Shown piece after piece: positions 11,653 through 19,463 of a DNA stretch of 64,000 nucleotides. The stretch is from Synechococcus sp. CCY 9618 (lineage in GTDB: Bacteria > Cyanobacteriota > Cyanobacteriia > PCC-6307 > Cyanobiaceae), in assembly GCF_019038415.1 (NCBI RefSeq), contig NZ_JAFKRG010000046.1:1-64000 (forward strand). The letters run 5' to 3'. Each line of letters starts with the position of its first letter. Position 1 is the stretch's first letter. The translations under genes and the position numbers were made by a program. The notes below the pieces were generated by a model, which saw nothing but the letters and a program-made list of their open reading frames with translations, was not told where the DNA came from and ran no database searches.

Positions 11653-12288
11653 ATGAGCGAACTCCAGCGCCTGAAGGGGTTGCTGCCCCCTGAGATGCAG
11701 AGCTGGGTGTTCGTGGAAGCGGCCGCCTCCGTCGATCCGCCCCTGATCACCATCGAGGAGATCGGCCGCGACGAGGTGGAGATCCAGGTGGATCTCGAGA
11801 AATGGGATGTTCTTGCCCTCGACCACCGCAACCTGCTCTTCTGGCACGAGGTGGGTCGCATCCAGAACGATGCCATCCCCCGCGACGGCTGGGAGATGGC
11901 CGCCCTGGCCATCGGCCTGGGGGGCGCCATCGGTGAACTCTGGGTGCAGGACGGCCTGCTGCTGCTGATGGCTCTGGGCCTGTCGGGCTTCGCCGGCTAT
12001 CGCCTCTATCTGAAGAACAACTCCGAGAAGCGTCTGCAGGACGCGATCCTGGCCGACGAACGGGCCATCGATCTCGCCTGCCGCTTCGGGTACAGCGTGC
12101 CCAATGCCTACAAGAGTCTGGGGGGCGCGCTCAAGGAGCTGGTCGAGCAGACCCGCAAGAAACGCCGCCGCACCTTCTACGAAGACCGCCTGGAGGCCCT
12201 GCGCAAGAGCGCCGGCAAGGCCCGGGCCGAGATGGCCCAGCAGCAGGGCTCCCGCCAGTCGGTCACCAGCGAGAACGTCTATGGATAG
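11653..12288 (+). CDS. DUF3318 family membrane protein
   Basis: A 211-residue protein of the cyanobacterial DUF3318 family. An N-terminal soluble part ([23 protein letters not shown]... [25 protein letters not shown]) is followed by two close hydrophobic helices (about 95-125) and a long charged helix ([23 protein letters not shown]). It overlaps rsfS by 8 bases, so translation is probably coupled, suggesting a link to ribosome or growth control; that is inference. It is divergent from carB with a 123-base gap holding a possible -10 (TAATCT). Confidence 0.8.
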   Translation: MSELQRLKGLLPPEMQSWVFVEAAASVDPPLITIEEIGRDEVEIQVDLEKWDVLALDHRNLLFWHEVGRIQNDAIPRDGWEMAALAIGLGGAIGELWVQDGLLLLMALGLSGFAGYRLYLKNNSEKRLQDAILADERAIDLACRFGYSVPNAYKSLGGALKELVEQTRKKRRRTFYEDRLEALRKSAGKARAEMAQQQGSRQSVTSENVYG

Positions 12289-12679
12289 TCGCGACCTGGC
12301 CCGGCTTGCCGCCGAGGCCTGTGATGACCGCAAGGCGGTCGACATCCGCCTGATCCGGGTCGACGAGGTCTCCTCCCTGGCCGACTGGTTTGTGATCTGC
12401 AGCGGCCTCAGCGACGTGCAGGTGCGGGCCATCGCCCGCTCCGTGGAGGATCGCCTCGAAACGGACGCCCAGCGCCTGCCCCTGCGGCGGGAGGGCCAGA
12501 GCGAAGGCCGCTGGGTGCTGCTCGACTACGGCGAACTGATCGTTCACGTGCTCACCCCCCAGGAGCGCAGCTATTACGACCTGGAATCCTTCTGGGGCCA
12601 CGGGGAGCAGGAGCGTTTCGTCGGCACCCCGGCCGAGGTGAGCGGCGTCGCCGGCGGCAGCCAGGGCGGCGGCACCTGA
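12281..12679 (+). CDS. rsfS: ribosome silencing factor
   Basis: A 132-residue RsfS/Iojap protein that binds ribosomal protein uL14 and blocks subunit joining when nutrients run low. Family residues are present: a helical start ([22 protein letters not shown]), [18 protein letters not shown], and the core [25 protein letters not shown] with a final FWGH. The start ATG overlaps the end of the DUF3318 gene. A Gly-rich tail of about 20 residues extends past the conserved domain. Confidence 0.92.
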   Translation: MDSRDLARLAAEACDDRKAVDIRLIRVDEVSSLADWFVICSGLSDVQVRAIARSVEDRLETDAQRLPLRREGQSEGRWVLLDYGELIVHVLTPQERSYYDLESFWGHGEQERFVGTPAEVSGVAGGSQGGGT

Positions 12680-12690
12680 GGAGGGTGTCG

Positions 12691-13209
12691 ATGGCCTCCG
12701 GCGTTCCCAGCCTGCCCAGCCAGGACACCCCCTGCCCGGTGCCGCCGGCCCAGCGGCCCCTGCAGGAGTACGAGCAGCTCTGCCGCTCCTGGTTCTTCAC
12801 CTGGCCCGCCGATGGTTCCGCCCGCCTCTGGAGAGCCCTCGGCGTCACCTGGCTCTTCTCCCTGCCCTTCGCCCTGCTGGTGGCCAGCGGCAGCATCCCC
12901 CTGCGCCACGATCCGCCCCGGCTGGTGGTGGCCGCCGCCGCCGCCGCGGTGCTGCTGCCCCTGTTCCTGCTGCTGCGCCAGTGGCTCGGCTGGACCTACG
13001 TGCAGAGAAGGCTGGTCTCGGAGCGGGTCGAGTACGAGGAGTCCGGCTGGTACGACGGCCAGGTGTGGGAGAAGCCGATCACCTGGCGCCAGCAGGACCT
13101 GCTGGTGGCCCGCCACCAGGTGCAGCCGGTGCTGGCCCGCCTGCGCCGGGCCTTCACCGTCGCCATCGGCCTGCTGCTGCTCGGGACGGGGCTCTGCCAG
13201 GCTCTCTGA
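12691..13209 (+). CDS. CGLD27/DUF1230 family membrane protein
   Basis: A protein of about 172 residues from a family shared by cyanobacteria and chloroplasts (DUF1230; CGLD27 in Chlamydomonas). Signatures: EYEQLCRSWFFTWP near the N-terminus, two hydrophobic helices (about 48-65 and 75-95), and the family block YEESGWYDGQVWEKPITWRQQDL followed by a third helix. It follows rsfS by 11 bases. Photosynthesis-related roles are suspected for the plant member; nothing specific can be read here. A GTG at 12685 is an alternative start. Confidence 0.82.
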   Translation: MASGVPSLPSQDTPCPVPPAQRPLQEYEQLCRSWFFTWPADGSARLWRALGVTWLFSLPFALLVASGSIPLRHDPPRLVVAAAAAAVLLPLFLLLRQWLGWTYVQRRLVSERVEYEESGWYDGQVWEKPITWRQQDLLVARHQVQPVLARLRRAFTVAIGLLLLGTGLCQAL

Positions 13210-13242
13210 CGTCGGCCCCCCCTCGGAGCGTCTCCGTCCGCC

Positions 13243-14214
13243 ATGACCCTGTCCTCCAGTTTCGCCGGCCCGGGCCGCCCCGGCATCCCTTCGCTGGAGG
13301 TCCGCCTGCTGCGCGACGGGATCGTGGAATCGCGCCACCGGGTCCACGCGGTGGTCTGCGACCAGCGTGGCCGGGTGCTGATGAGGGCCGGTGATCCCCA
13401 GCAGCTGAGCTTCGTGCGCTCGGCCCTCAAACCCTTCCAGGCGACGGTGTTCGTGGCCAGCGGCGCCGCCGATCGGATGGGGGCCGGCGAGCGGGGCCTG
13501 GCGATCGCCTGCGCCTCCCATGCCGGCACCGCCGCCCATGCCCGGGAGGCCTTCAAGCTGCTCTGGGGGGCCGAACTGGACACCGAGGACCTGCAGTGCC
13601 CCACCCCCCCGGGAGCCAGCAGCCCGCTGGAGCACAACTGCTCCGGCAAGCACGCCGCCTTCCTGGCGGCCTGTCGGCAGATGCACTGGCCTCTCGAGAG
13701 CTACCTGCAGAGCGACCATCCCCTGCAGCAGGAGGTGCTCAAGCGGGTGGGCGAACTGCTGGGCCTGCCTGGAGCCGAACTGATCACCGCCATGGACGAC
13801 TGCGGGGCCCCCACCCTGCAGCTGCAACTGGCCCAGATGGCCCTGCTGTTCGCCCACCTCGGCGGCGGTGAGCAGGCCGACCTGGAGCGGCTCAGCCGGG
13901 CCATGCTCGCCCACCCCGACCTGATCGCCGGTGAGGGGCAGTTCGACACCGAACTGATGCGACGGGGCCTGGGCCAGGTGATCAGCAAGGGGGGCGCCGA
14001 GGGCATCCAGTGCCTCAGCCGGGTGGGGGAGGGCATGGGGGTGGCCATCAAGGTGGAGGACGGCGCCCGCCGCGCCAAGCAGGCCGTGGCCCTGCACCTG
14101 CTTGAACAGCTCGAATGGCTCACCCCCTCCACCCTGGAGGAGCTGCGCCGGCGCTACCTGGCGCCCGCCGACCACCTGCGGCTCGACGTGATCGGCGAGC
14201 TGCGCTTCGACTGA
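13243..14214 (+). CDS. asparaginase (AsnA/thermolabile type II-like family)
   Basis: A 323-residue enzyme of the DUF-derived asparaginase family (PF06089), which hydrolyses L-asparagine to aspartate and ammonia and is unrelated to the E. coli AnsA/AnsB fold. Visible family segments are SLEVRLLRDGIVESRHR, LKPFQATVFV, IACASHAGTAAH, LEHNCSGKHAAFLAAC, DDCGAPTLQL and GEGQFDTELM. The protein is soluble, with no signal peptide. It lies 33 bases downstream of the CGLD27-like gene, and the operon could end at the terminator after the tRNA. Confidence 0.87.
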   Translation: MTLSSSFAGPGRPGIPSLEVRLLRDGIVESRHRVHAVVCDQRGRVLMRAGDPQQLSFVRSALKPFQATVFVASGAADRMGAGERGLAIACASHAGTAAHAREAFKLLWGAELDTEDLQCPTPPGASSPLEHNCSGKHAAFLAACRQMHWPLESYLQSDHPLQQEVLKRVGELLGLPGAELITAMDDCGAPTLQLQLAQMALLFAHLGGGEQADLERLSRAMLAHPDLIAGEGQFDTELMRRGLGQVISKGGAEGIQCLSRVGEGMGVAIKVEDGARRAKQAVALHLLEQLEWLTPSTLEELRRRYLAPADHLRLDVIGELRFD

Positions 14215-14312
14215 GGCGCCGGGGTCAGGCGCATCGGCTGATACAGTTAGCCAGCGATTGCAAGCGGATCCACGCCGGCGGTCGCGAGCGAGAGGTCAAC
14301 CCTCTGGTGCAT

Positions 14313-14389
<77 letters not shown>

Positions 14390-14421
14390 ATTCGTCGAGA
14401 CCCCCAACGGTCCGATCCTCA

Positions 14422-14445
14422 CCCCCGCCCCGCCGGGGGTTTTTT
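14422..14445 (+). terminator. Rho-independent terminator after tRNA-fMet
   Basis: A perfect 6-base-pair stem CCCCCG/CGGGGG with a six-base loop, followed directly by six T residues on the plus strand, 33 bases after the tRNA end. Confidence 0.88.
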
Positions 14446-14509
14446 ATGGCCGGTGCGTGCGGGGCCCGCTCCCTGGCAGGCCCGGCCGGTGCTGGCGATG
14501 CTGGGACCC

Positions 14510-14986
14510 ATGACCCATCCTCTGGCCGGTGCCCTCGCCCTGGTGGCCGGCTCCCCCCTCAACCCGATGCCCCTCAGCGCCCTGCCGGCCGACCTCCAGC
14601 CCCTGGTGAGGGAGCTGGGGCGCCACGGGTTCAGCGTGAAACTGGCCGTGCCCCCGGTGCGGGGGGTCTACGGGCTCTACCAGGCCCGCCAGCGAACGAT
14701 CTGGGTGGCGCCGATCAGCTTCGAACTCGGCATCGCCCGCCCGACCTTTCTGCACGAGGCGGTGCACGCCGTGCAGAGCTGCCCCACCGGCGTGGTGGCG
14801 CCCCTGGGCTGGCAGCTGCCCCTGGCACCGGTGGTGCGCCAGCAGATCGGCGGGATCCTCGCCACCGCCTACCACGGCAACAAGGCGGCGGAGCAGGAAG
14901 CCTTCGCCCTCCAGAGCCAGCCGGACGCGGTTCCGCGGCTGCTGGCCGCCCTGCGGCAGCGCTGTGCCGGCCGGGCCCGCTGAGCC
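14510..14986 (+). CDS. hypothetical protein with HEXXH motif
   Basis: A protein of about 158 residues with no recognised family. It contains LHEAVHAVQSC, an HEXXH zinc-protease-type motif preceded by hydrophobic residues. A downstream AEQEAFALQ, about 45 residues later, could supply the third (Glu) ligand as in gluzincin-like proteins. There is no clear signal peptide beyond a mildly hydrophobic N-terminus (LAGALALVAG). The start is probably the ATG at 14510; 14498 is possible. Peptidase activity is inference from the motif alone. Confidence 0.6.
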
Positions 14987-15021
14987 GGTGACCCACGGCC
15001 GATGCGGGGTGGCATCAGGCC

Positions 15022-16761
15022 TCAGGTGGGGGGAGGGTCGATCTGGCCTTCGGAAATGGTGATGAACACCCCATCGAAACTCCGGAAGGTGAAGGACAGC
15101 GGCCGCTCGGCGTACTCCAGGGTGCGCTTGCGGAGGATCTCCATCGCCACCCGCTCGCCGAGCCGCAGGCTGCGGGTGTTGTCCGAGCGCCAGTGCACCC
15201 CGCCCATGCTGCGCCCCATGGCCACGTTGGCGGCCAGCTTGTTCAGCTCGCCCCCCACGGTGATCTGGCCGCCGTCGGCGCCGGTGTAGGGGGCGGGAGC
15301 CGCGAAATTCTCGCCGCCCAGATGGGCACCGGGCTGGAGCAGGCCGTCGATCACCACGGGCTCCCTGCGCCGGGAGGCGCCGGCCGCCTGGGCCAGCAGG
15401 GGCTCAAGTCGGGCATCCTCGTCGTACCAGGCCTTGAGCACCGTCACGCAGGCACCGGCCACGGTGGCATGGCCGGCCCCGTAGGCCGGGTGGGGAGGGG
15501 AACCGGCGGAGAACGCCATCGGCAGAAAGTTCGTGCCGTGCTGCAGGCGCACCCGCTGCGCGGCCACCGAGTCGATGGCCAGCCGCTGGAGTCCATAGAA
15601 GCGCTTGCTGCCGCTGAGCCCGACTTCCTGCATCTCGATCATGCCGCCGTACACCTCGGGCCTGGCCCGGCGGTGCACCAGCCACTTCTGGCGCCACACC
15701 GCCTTGAGGGCACGGCTGGACACCTCCGAAACGACGGTCAGAAGGTCTGGGCCACCGAGGGTGGCGAAGCCTCCCTCCCTGCTCTTTCGCACCCCTTTGT
15801 AGGGATTGCCGTCATCGAGGGGGGTGTTGATGGCATCCAGGAACAGGGCGGCATTGAAGTAGGCCTGATGGAGAGCATCCCGGTTGACGAACCGGGCCAG
15901 ATCCCTGAGGGTCGAGATGTAACGCGGAGAGCTCGCGTAATAGATCTCCCCCCGGGCCGGATCCAGCTGATCGGCATAGTTGTTGCAGGCCCCGTAATCC
16001 CTCCCCCAGCGATCCTTGCCGGTGTTCTGGGCCCGCAGCCAGTCATCGCGGCTGGTCAGGAAGTCCTTCTCCCGCACGTAGGGCGTCTGCTTGCTCGAGA
16101 TCGTCTGCACGCCGTAGGGAATGTCCCGCAGGAAGAACTGGCTGACCAGGGGACCGAGGTCTTCATCGTGCAGCCCGCAGCGAAAGAGCGTCTCCTGGCG
16201 CAGATCCAGCCCGGAGGCGGAGGCGGGCAGATCCTCGACCAGCCGCAGGCCCCCTCTGGCGCGGTCCTGGTTCAGGGCCGCCTGAAAGGAGGAGCCGACT
16301 TCAGCGACGGCCGTGGCGACGTCCGGATCCGTGGCGAAGTCGTGCAGGGGCTTGTCGCGGAGCAGGGCCATCCAGTACAGCTCGACCATCTCCGCTGCCG
16401 AGCTGACGCTGTTGATCCCGGGGGCCGGAGGCATCTCCATGGCGGCGGGGTCGGGCCCCCAGCCCTCGGCGGCAGCGCCGGCCAGGGGGCTGGTGAACCT
16501 GGCGACGGCCGCCGTCGCGCCCGGGTCCGCCGCCGGCGCAAAGGGAGGAGCGAGGGAGCCCGGGCGGACCCGCTCAAAGGAGGTGCGCACCCCGGCGGCG
16601 ATGTCCTGACAGGTGCGGACGAAGTCCCGGTAGGCGTCCCGATCCACTTCGCCGAACTGATCATGGGGAAGGGTCTTGTGAAAATTTCCCAGAAAGGCGG
16701 CGGCTGAACCCGGAGTGCCGAACTCCTTGAGTTCATCGCTGTTGGCTGTCGGAAACGTCAT
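15022..16761 (-). CDS. vanadium-dependent haloperoxidase (bromoperoxidase type)
   Basis: A 579-residue enzyme that uses vanadate and H2O2 to oxidise halides to hypohalite. The three vanadate-binding blocks of the PAP2/haloperoxidase fold are present: KWLVHRRARPE (Lys and Arg), PHPAYGAGHATVAGA (acid-phosphatase-like loop with catalytic His) and GGVHWRSDN (the His that binds vanadium). The length and N-terminal extension match algal and Synechococcus bromoperoxidases rather than short bacterial phosphatases. There is no signal peptide. Start at the ATG 16761 (MTFPTAN); 16782 is an alternative. It is divergent from a GMC oxidoreductase. Confidence 0.88.
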   Translation of the reverse strand: MTFPTANSDELKEFGTPGSAAAFLGNFHKTLPHDQFGEVDRDAYRDFVRTCQDIAAGVRTSFERVRPGSLAPPFAPAADPGATAAVARFTSPLAGAAAEGWGPDPAAMEMPPAPGINSVSSAAEMVELYWMALLRDKPLHDFATDPDVATAVAEVGSSFQAALNQDRARGGLRLVEDLPASASGLDLRQETLFRCGLHDEDLGPLVSQFFLRDIPYGVQTISSKQTPYVREKDFLTSRDDWLRAQNTGKDRWGRDYGACNNYADQLDPARGEIYYASSPRYISTLRDLARFVNRDALHQAYFNAALFLDAINTPLDDGNPYKGVRKSREGGFATLGGPDLLTVVSEVSSRALKAVWRQKWLVHRRARPEVYGGMIEMQEVGLSGSKRFYGLQRLAIDSVAAQRVRLQHGTNFLPMAFSAGSPPHPAYGAGHATVAGACVTVLKAWYDEDARLEPLLAQAAGASRRREPVVIDGLLQPGAHLGGENFAAPAPYTGADGGQITVGGELNKLAANVAMGRSMGGVHWRSDNTRSLRLGERVAMEILRKRTLEYAERPLSFTFRSFDGVFITISEGQIDPPPT

Positions 16762-16933
16762 GTCGGTTCTCTCAAGGGTCACATCCCATCCCTACCCAAC
16801 AGGAATTCCCCGCACATCCCCAACGGAAGCTGCAGTGAAGCCCCCTCTTTGCCTCACAGGGCATCCAGGTGCCAGGTGCGCCCCTGGCCGCCCGTCAGCA
16901 GGCGACCCGCCACGATGAGGCGGCCCTTCCCCC

Positions 16934-18610
16934 ATGCCCATGGCCGTCGCCCCATCTGCCGCCCCCGGCAGCGAGCCTCCCTGGGACGCCGTGGTGGTGG
17001 GAGCGGGCGCGAACGGTTCGGTGGCGGCCATGGTGCTGGCGGAAGCGGGCCTGCGGGTGCTGGTCCTGGAGGCGGGCCCGGACCTCTCCCCCCGCCGCGC
17101 CCTGGGCAGCGAGCCCCTCAACAGCCTACGCCGGGCAGCCCACCTGAGCAGCGGCCGGCAGCGGCTGCAGCGCCATCACCCCGGCTTCTGGAAACACAAC
17201 CCCGAGCTGTTCGTCGACGAACGCCGGAACCCCTACACCACCCCCGCGGAGGCTCCGTTCCTGTGGACCCGGGGGCGCCAGGTGGGCGGCAAGAGCCTCA
17301 CCTGGGGCGGCATCACCCTGCGCCTCTCGGACACGGAGTTCCATGCCGCCCGACGCGATGGCCACGGCCCCGCCTGGCCCATCGCCAGCCGCGAGCTGAC
17401 GCCCTACTACGACCGGCTCGAGACCCTGCTGGGGGTCCATGGGCAGCGGGACGGCCTTCCCCAGCTGCCGGACGGCCGCTTCCAGCCACCGCTGCCGTTC
17501 ACCCCGGGGGAGCGTCACCTGCAGGAGGCGATCGGCCGTGACCTGGGCCTGCCCCTGATCCACTCCCGCGGCTTCGCCCTGCACCGGCCCACTCCGGAGG
17601 CCCCCTGGCCCCGCTCCAGCGCCCAGGGCCTCACCCTGCCCCGGGCGCTGGCCACTGGCCGGGTGCACGTGCGCAGCGGGGCCGTGGTGAGCCATCTGGA
17701 GATGGATGACCATCAGCGCCGCGCCGCGGCGGTGGTGCTGGTGGATGCGGCCAGTGGCCGGCGGGAGAGGATCCCCGCCCCCCTGGTGGTGCTCTGCGCC
17801 TCGACGATCGAAACGGTGCGGCTGCTGCTGCATTCCAGCGAGGCCGTGCGCCCCGGGGGCCTGGCCGATCCCTCCGGCAGCCTGGGCCGCTTCCTGATGG
17901 ACCACATCTCCACCAGCCGCTTCTTCTCGATCCCCGCGATCCCTGAACCCGCCGAGCCGGCCGAGCTCTCCGGGGCCGGCAGCTGCTTCATCCCCAACAC
18001 GCTGAATCTGGACGACACAGAGCGGCAGGCGTTCCTGCGGGGCTACGGGATCTGGGCGGCGGTGCAGCGCTTCGACCCTCCAGCCCTGCTGCGGCGCCGG
18101 CCCGGGGAGGCGGTGGGATTCCTGATCGGCCATGGGGAGGTGCTGCCCCGCGCCGGGAACCGGGTGAGCCTCGATGGCTCCCGCACCGACGCCTGGGGCC
18201 TGCCCGTCCCCCACATCGACTGCCGCTGGGGAGCGAACGAGCAGGCGATGGTGTCGCACATGCAGGCCCGCATGGCCGCGGTTGTGGCTGCGGCCGGTGG
18301 CCGCATCCGGCCGATCGAGGAGCTGTTCGTGCTGCCCCTGCTGGAGCCCCTGATCCGCACCAGCCTGGCGGTGCGGCCCGAGCCGCCGCCACCGGGCTAC
18401 TACATCCACGAACTGGGCGGGGCCCGGATGGCCGACCGGCCCGAGGAGGGGGTGGTCAACGGCTGGAACCAGTGCTGGGGGGCCGCCAACGTGCTGGTCA
18501 CCGATGGCGCCTGCTGGCCCAGTGCCGGCTGGCAGAGCCCCACTCTCACGGAGATGGCGATCACCTGGCGGGCCTGTGAAGCGGCTGCCGGCCGGATGCG
18601 GCGTGGCTGA
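16934..18610 (+). CDS. GMC-family FAD oxidoreductase
   Basis: A 558-residue flavoprotein of the glucose-methanol-choline family. The FAD-binding Rossmann motif is VVVGAGANGSVAAMVLAEAG (about residues 18-37), followed by a conserved WGGITLRL substrate-side loop. The C-terminal GMC signature includes HELGGARMA and NVLVTDGACWPSAGWQSPTLT. GMC enzymes oxidise alcohols or sugars, and many oxidases among them reduce O2 to H2O2. The substrate cannot be assigned. It is separated from the divergent haloperoxidase gene by about 170 bases. Confidence 0.85.
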   Translation: MPMAVAPSAAPGSEPPWDAVVVGAGANGSVAAMVLAEAGLRVLVLEAGPDLSPRRALGSEPLNSLRRAAHLSSGRQRLQRHHPGFWKHNPELFVDERRNPYTTPAEAPFLWTRGRQVGGKSLTWGGITLRLSDTEFHAARRDGHGPAWPIASRELTPYYDRLETLLGVHGQRDGLPQLPDGRFQPPLPFTPGERHLQEAIGRDLGLPLIHSRGFALHRPTPEAPWPRSSAQGLTLPRALATGRVHVRSGAVVSHLEMDDHQRRAAAVVLVDAASGRRERIPAPLVVLCASTIETVRLLLHSSEAVRPGGLADPSGSLGRFLMDHISTSRFFSIPAIPEPAEPAELSGAGSCFIPNTLNLDDTERQAFLRGYGIWAAVQRFDPPALLRRRPGEAVGFLIGHGEVLPRAGNRVSLDGSRTDAWGLPVPHIDCRWGANEQAMVSHMQARMAAVVAAAGGRIRPIEELFVLPLLEPLIRTSLAVRPEPPPPGYYIHELGGARMADRPEEGVVNGWNQCWGAANVLVTDGACWPSAGWQSPTLTEMAITWRACEAAAGRMRRG

Positions 18611-18703
18611 GGCGCGACCGGCCGGATGGGGCGGCGGTCAGGGAGCCCTCACCGGGAGGTGATGGCGGTGTCGATCACCACAAACAGCCCGGCGGACTGT
18701 GCG

Positions 18704-18781
18704 CACAATGGCGGGGCGACCTTCCAAGGGTCGGGCAAGGGAGAAAAACACGGGCGAGGGTTGGCACCCTCGCTTTTTTTT
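18704..18781 (+). ncRNA. candidate short two-hairpin transcript
   Basis: A CACAAT -10-like box (18704-18709) would start a transcript near 18716. Two hairpins follow, CGACC/GGTCG at about 18717-18733 and the terminator stem at 18754-18773 with its T-run. An unpaired A-rich stretch (GGGAGAAAAACACGG) lies between them. That geometry fits a cyanobacterial small RNA of about 65 bases. Alternatively it is simply the 3' end of the GMC transcript. I see no strong -35 box and no match to a named RNA. Confidence 0.28.
18754..18781 (+). terminator. Rho-independent terminator
   Basis: A perfect 8-base-pair stem GCGAGGGT/ACCCTCGC with a four-base loop (TGGC), followed by eight T residues. It serves plus-strand transcription, either of the GMC gene or of the candidate small RNA just upstream. 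Confidence 0.9.
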
Positions 18782-18820
18782 GTCCCTGACCTTCCAGGCC
18801 GGAACGTTCCGGCCAAACCG

Positions 18821-19072
18821 TCAGCGTCGCTGGAACAGGCCGTCGAGGTAGTGCTGGGAGACGGTGGGCTCCTGGCAGCCGTTCTGGAACAGGAAACCGG
18901 CCAGGGCGGAGGTGATGACGCTGTACTGATCCCAGTGGGGATGGGCGCTGATGAAGTCCCTCATGCCATCGAAGAGCACCTCGGGCACCTCGGCTTCGAG
19001 GCTGACACTGGCGCCATTGCCGGTGCTGACGCCGGCGATGCTGCACCCGGGGGGCTCCGGATCCTTGGCCAT
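18821..19072 (-). CDS. DUF2811 family protein
   Basis: A protein of about 83 residues with the DUF2811 pattern found in cyanobacteria: VSLEAEVPEVLFDGMRDFIS, HPHWDQYSVI, ALAGFLFQNGC and QHYLDGLF at the end. The conserved core starts at about residue 22, so the start is uncertain; I use the ATG at 19072 (MAKDPEP), and 19126 is possible. It is soluble and small, with no known role. It is convergent with the terminator of the preceding plus-strand gene. Confidence 0.78.
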   Translation of the reverse strand: MAKDPEPPGCSIAGVSTGNGASVSLEAEVPEVLFDGMRDFISAHPHWDQYSVITSALAGFLFQNGCQEPTVSQHYLDGLFQRR

Positions 19073-19463
19073 GCTCCTGGGTTTCGTCAGAGGTCGGACC
19101 CCAGTACGCCACAGGCGGCGTTCCACGTCAAAGGGGCCGCGACGGGGGCGGGTACCGGCTCAGAGGCGTGAGACCCGTTGCCCCGGTTGGGTCCGAGTCG
19201 GGGTGTTCCACAACACGACCGCGGGTGATGGCTGCGGGGCAAGGCTGTCAAGCAGGATCTGAGCAAACGACGGCTTTCCCCAGCCCCACGGCGCCGTGGC
19301 CGCCGAGCCGCCGCGATCTGTGGAAAAACCCCCGCGAATCTGTGGAAAAAGCTCCTGTCGTGGGGAAAGCCCCCATTGATTGGGAAAACTGATCAGATCG
19401 AAGTCTCCCTGACCCCGAGACGGGATGAGACCAGCCGGCCTGCGCCGTCACCGCCGCCGCCGC
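19073..19463 (+). other. gene-free stretch with DnaA-box-like 9-mers
   Basis: About 390 bases between the DUF2811 start and the 3' end of the CbiX gene with no convincing ORF. It holds TGTGGAAAA at 19319-19327 and again at 19341-19349, start-to-start 22 bases. The reverse-strand reading, TTTTCCACA, is the DnaA-box form known from Synechococcus elongatus oriC. A one-mismatch copy in the other orientation (TGTTCCACA) lies at 19204-19212. Looser relatives (GTGGGGAAAG, TTGGGAAAA) lie at about 19360-19388. Confidence 0.45.

Noticed and set aside
12574-14175. A 533-codon minus-strand open frame
   Set aside because: Antisense to the CGLD27-like and asparaginase genes.
19204-19349. Chromosomal origin of replication
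   Set aside because: Only three good DnaA-like boxes, no AT-rich unwinding region and no dnaN/dnaA nearby; kept as a cluster finding only.
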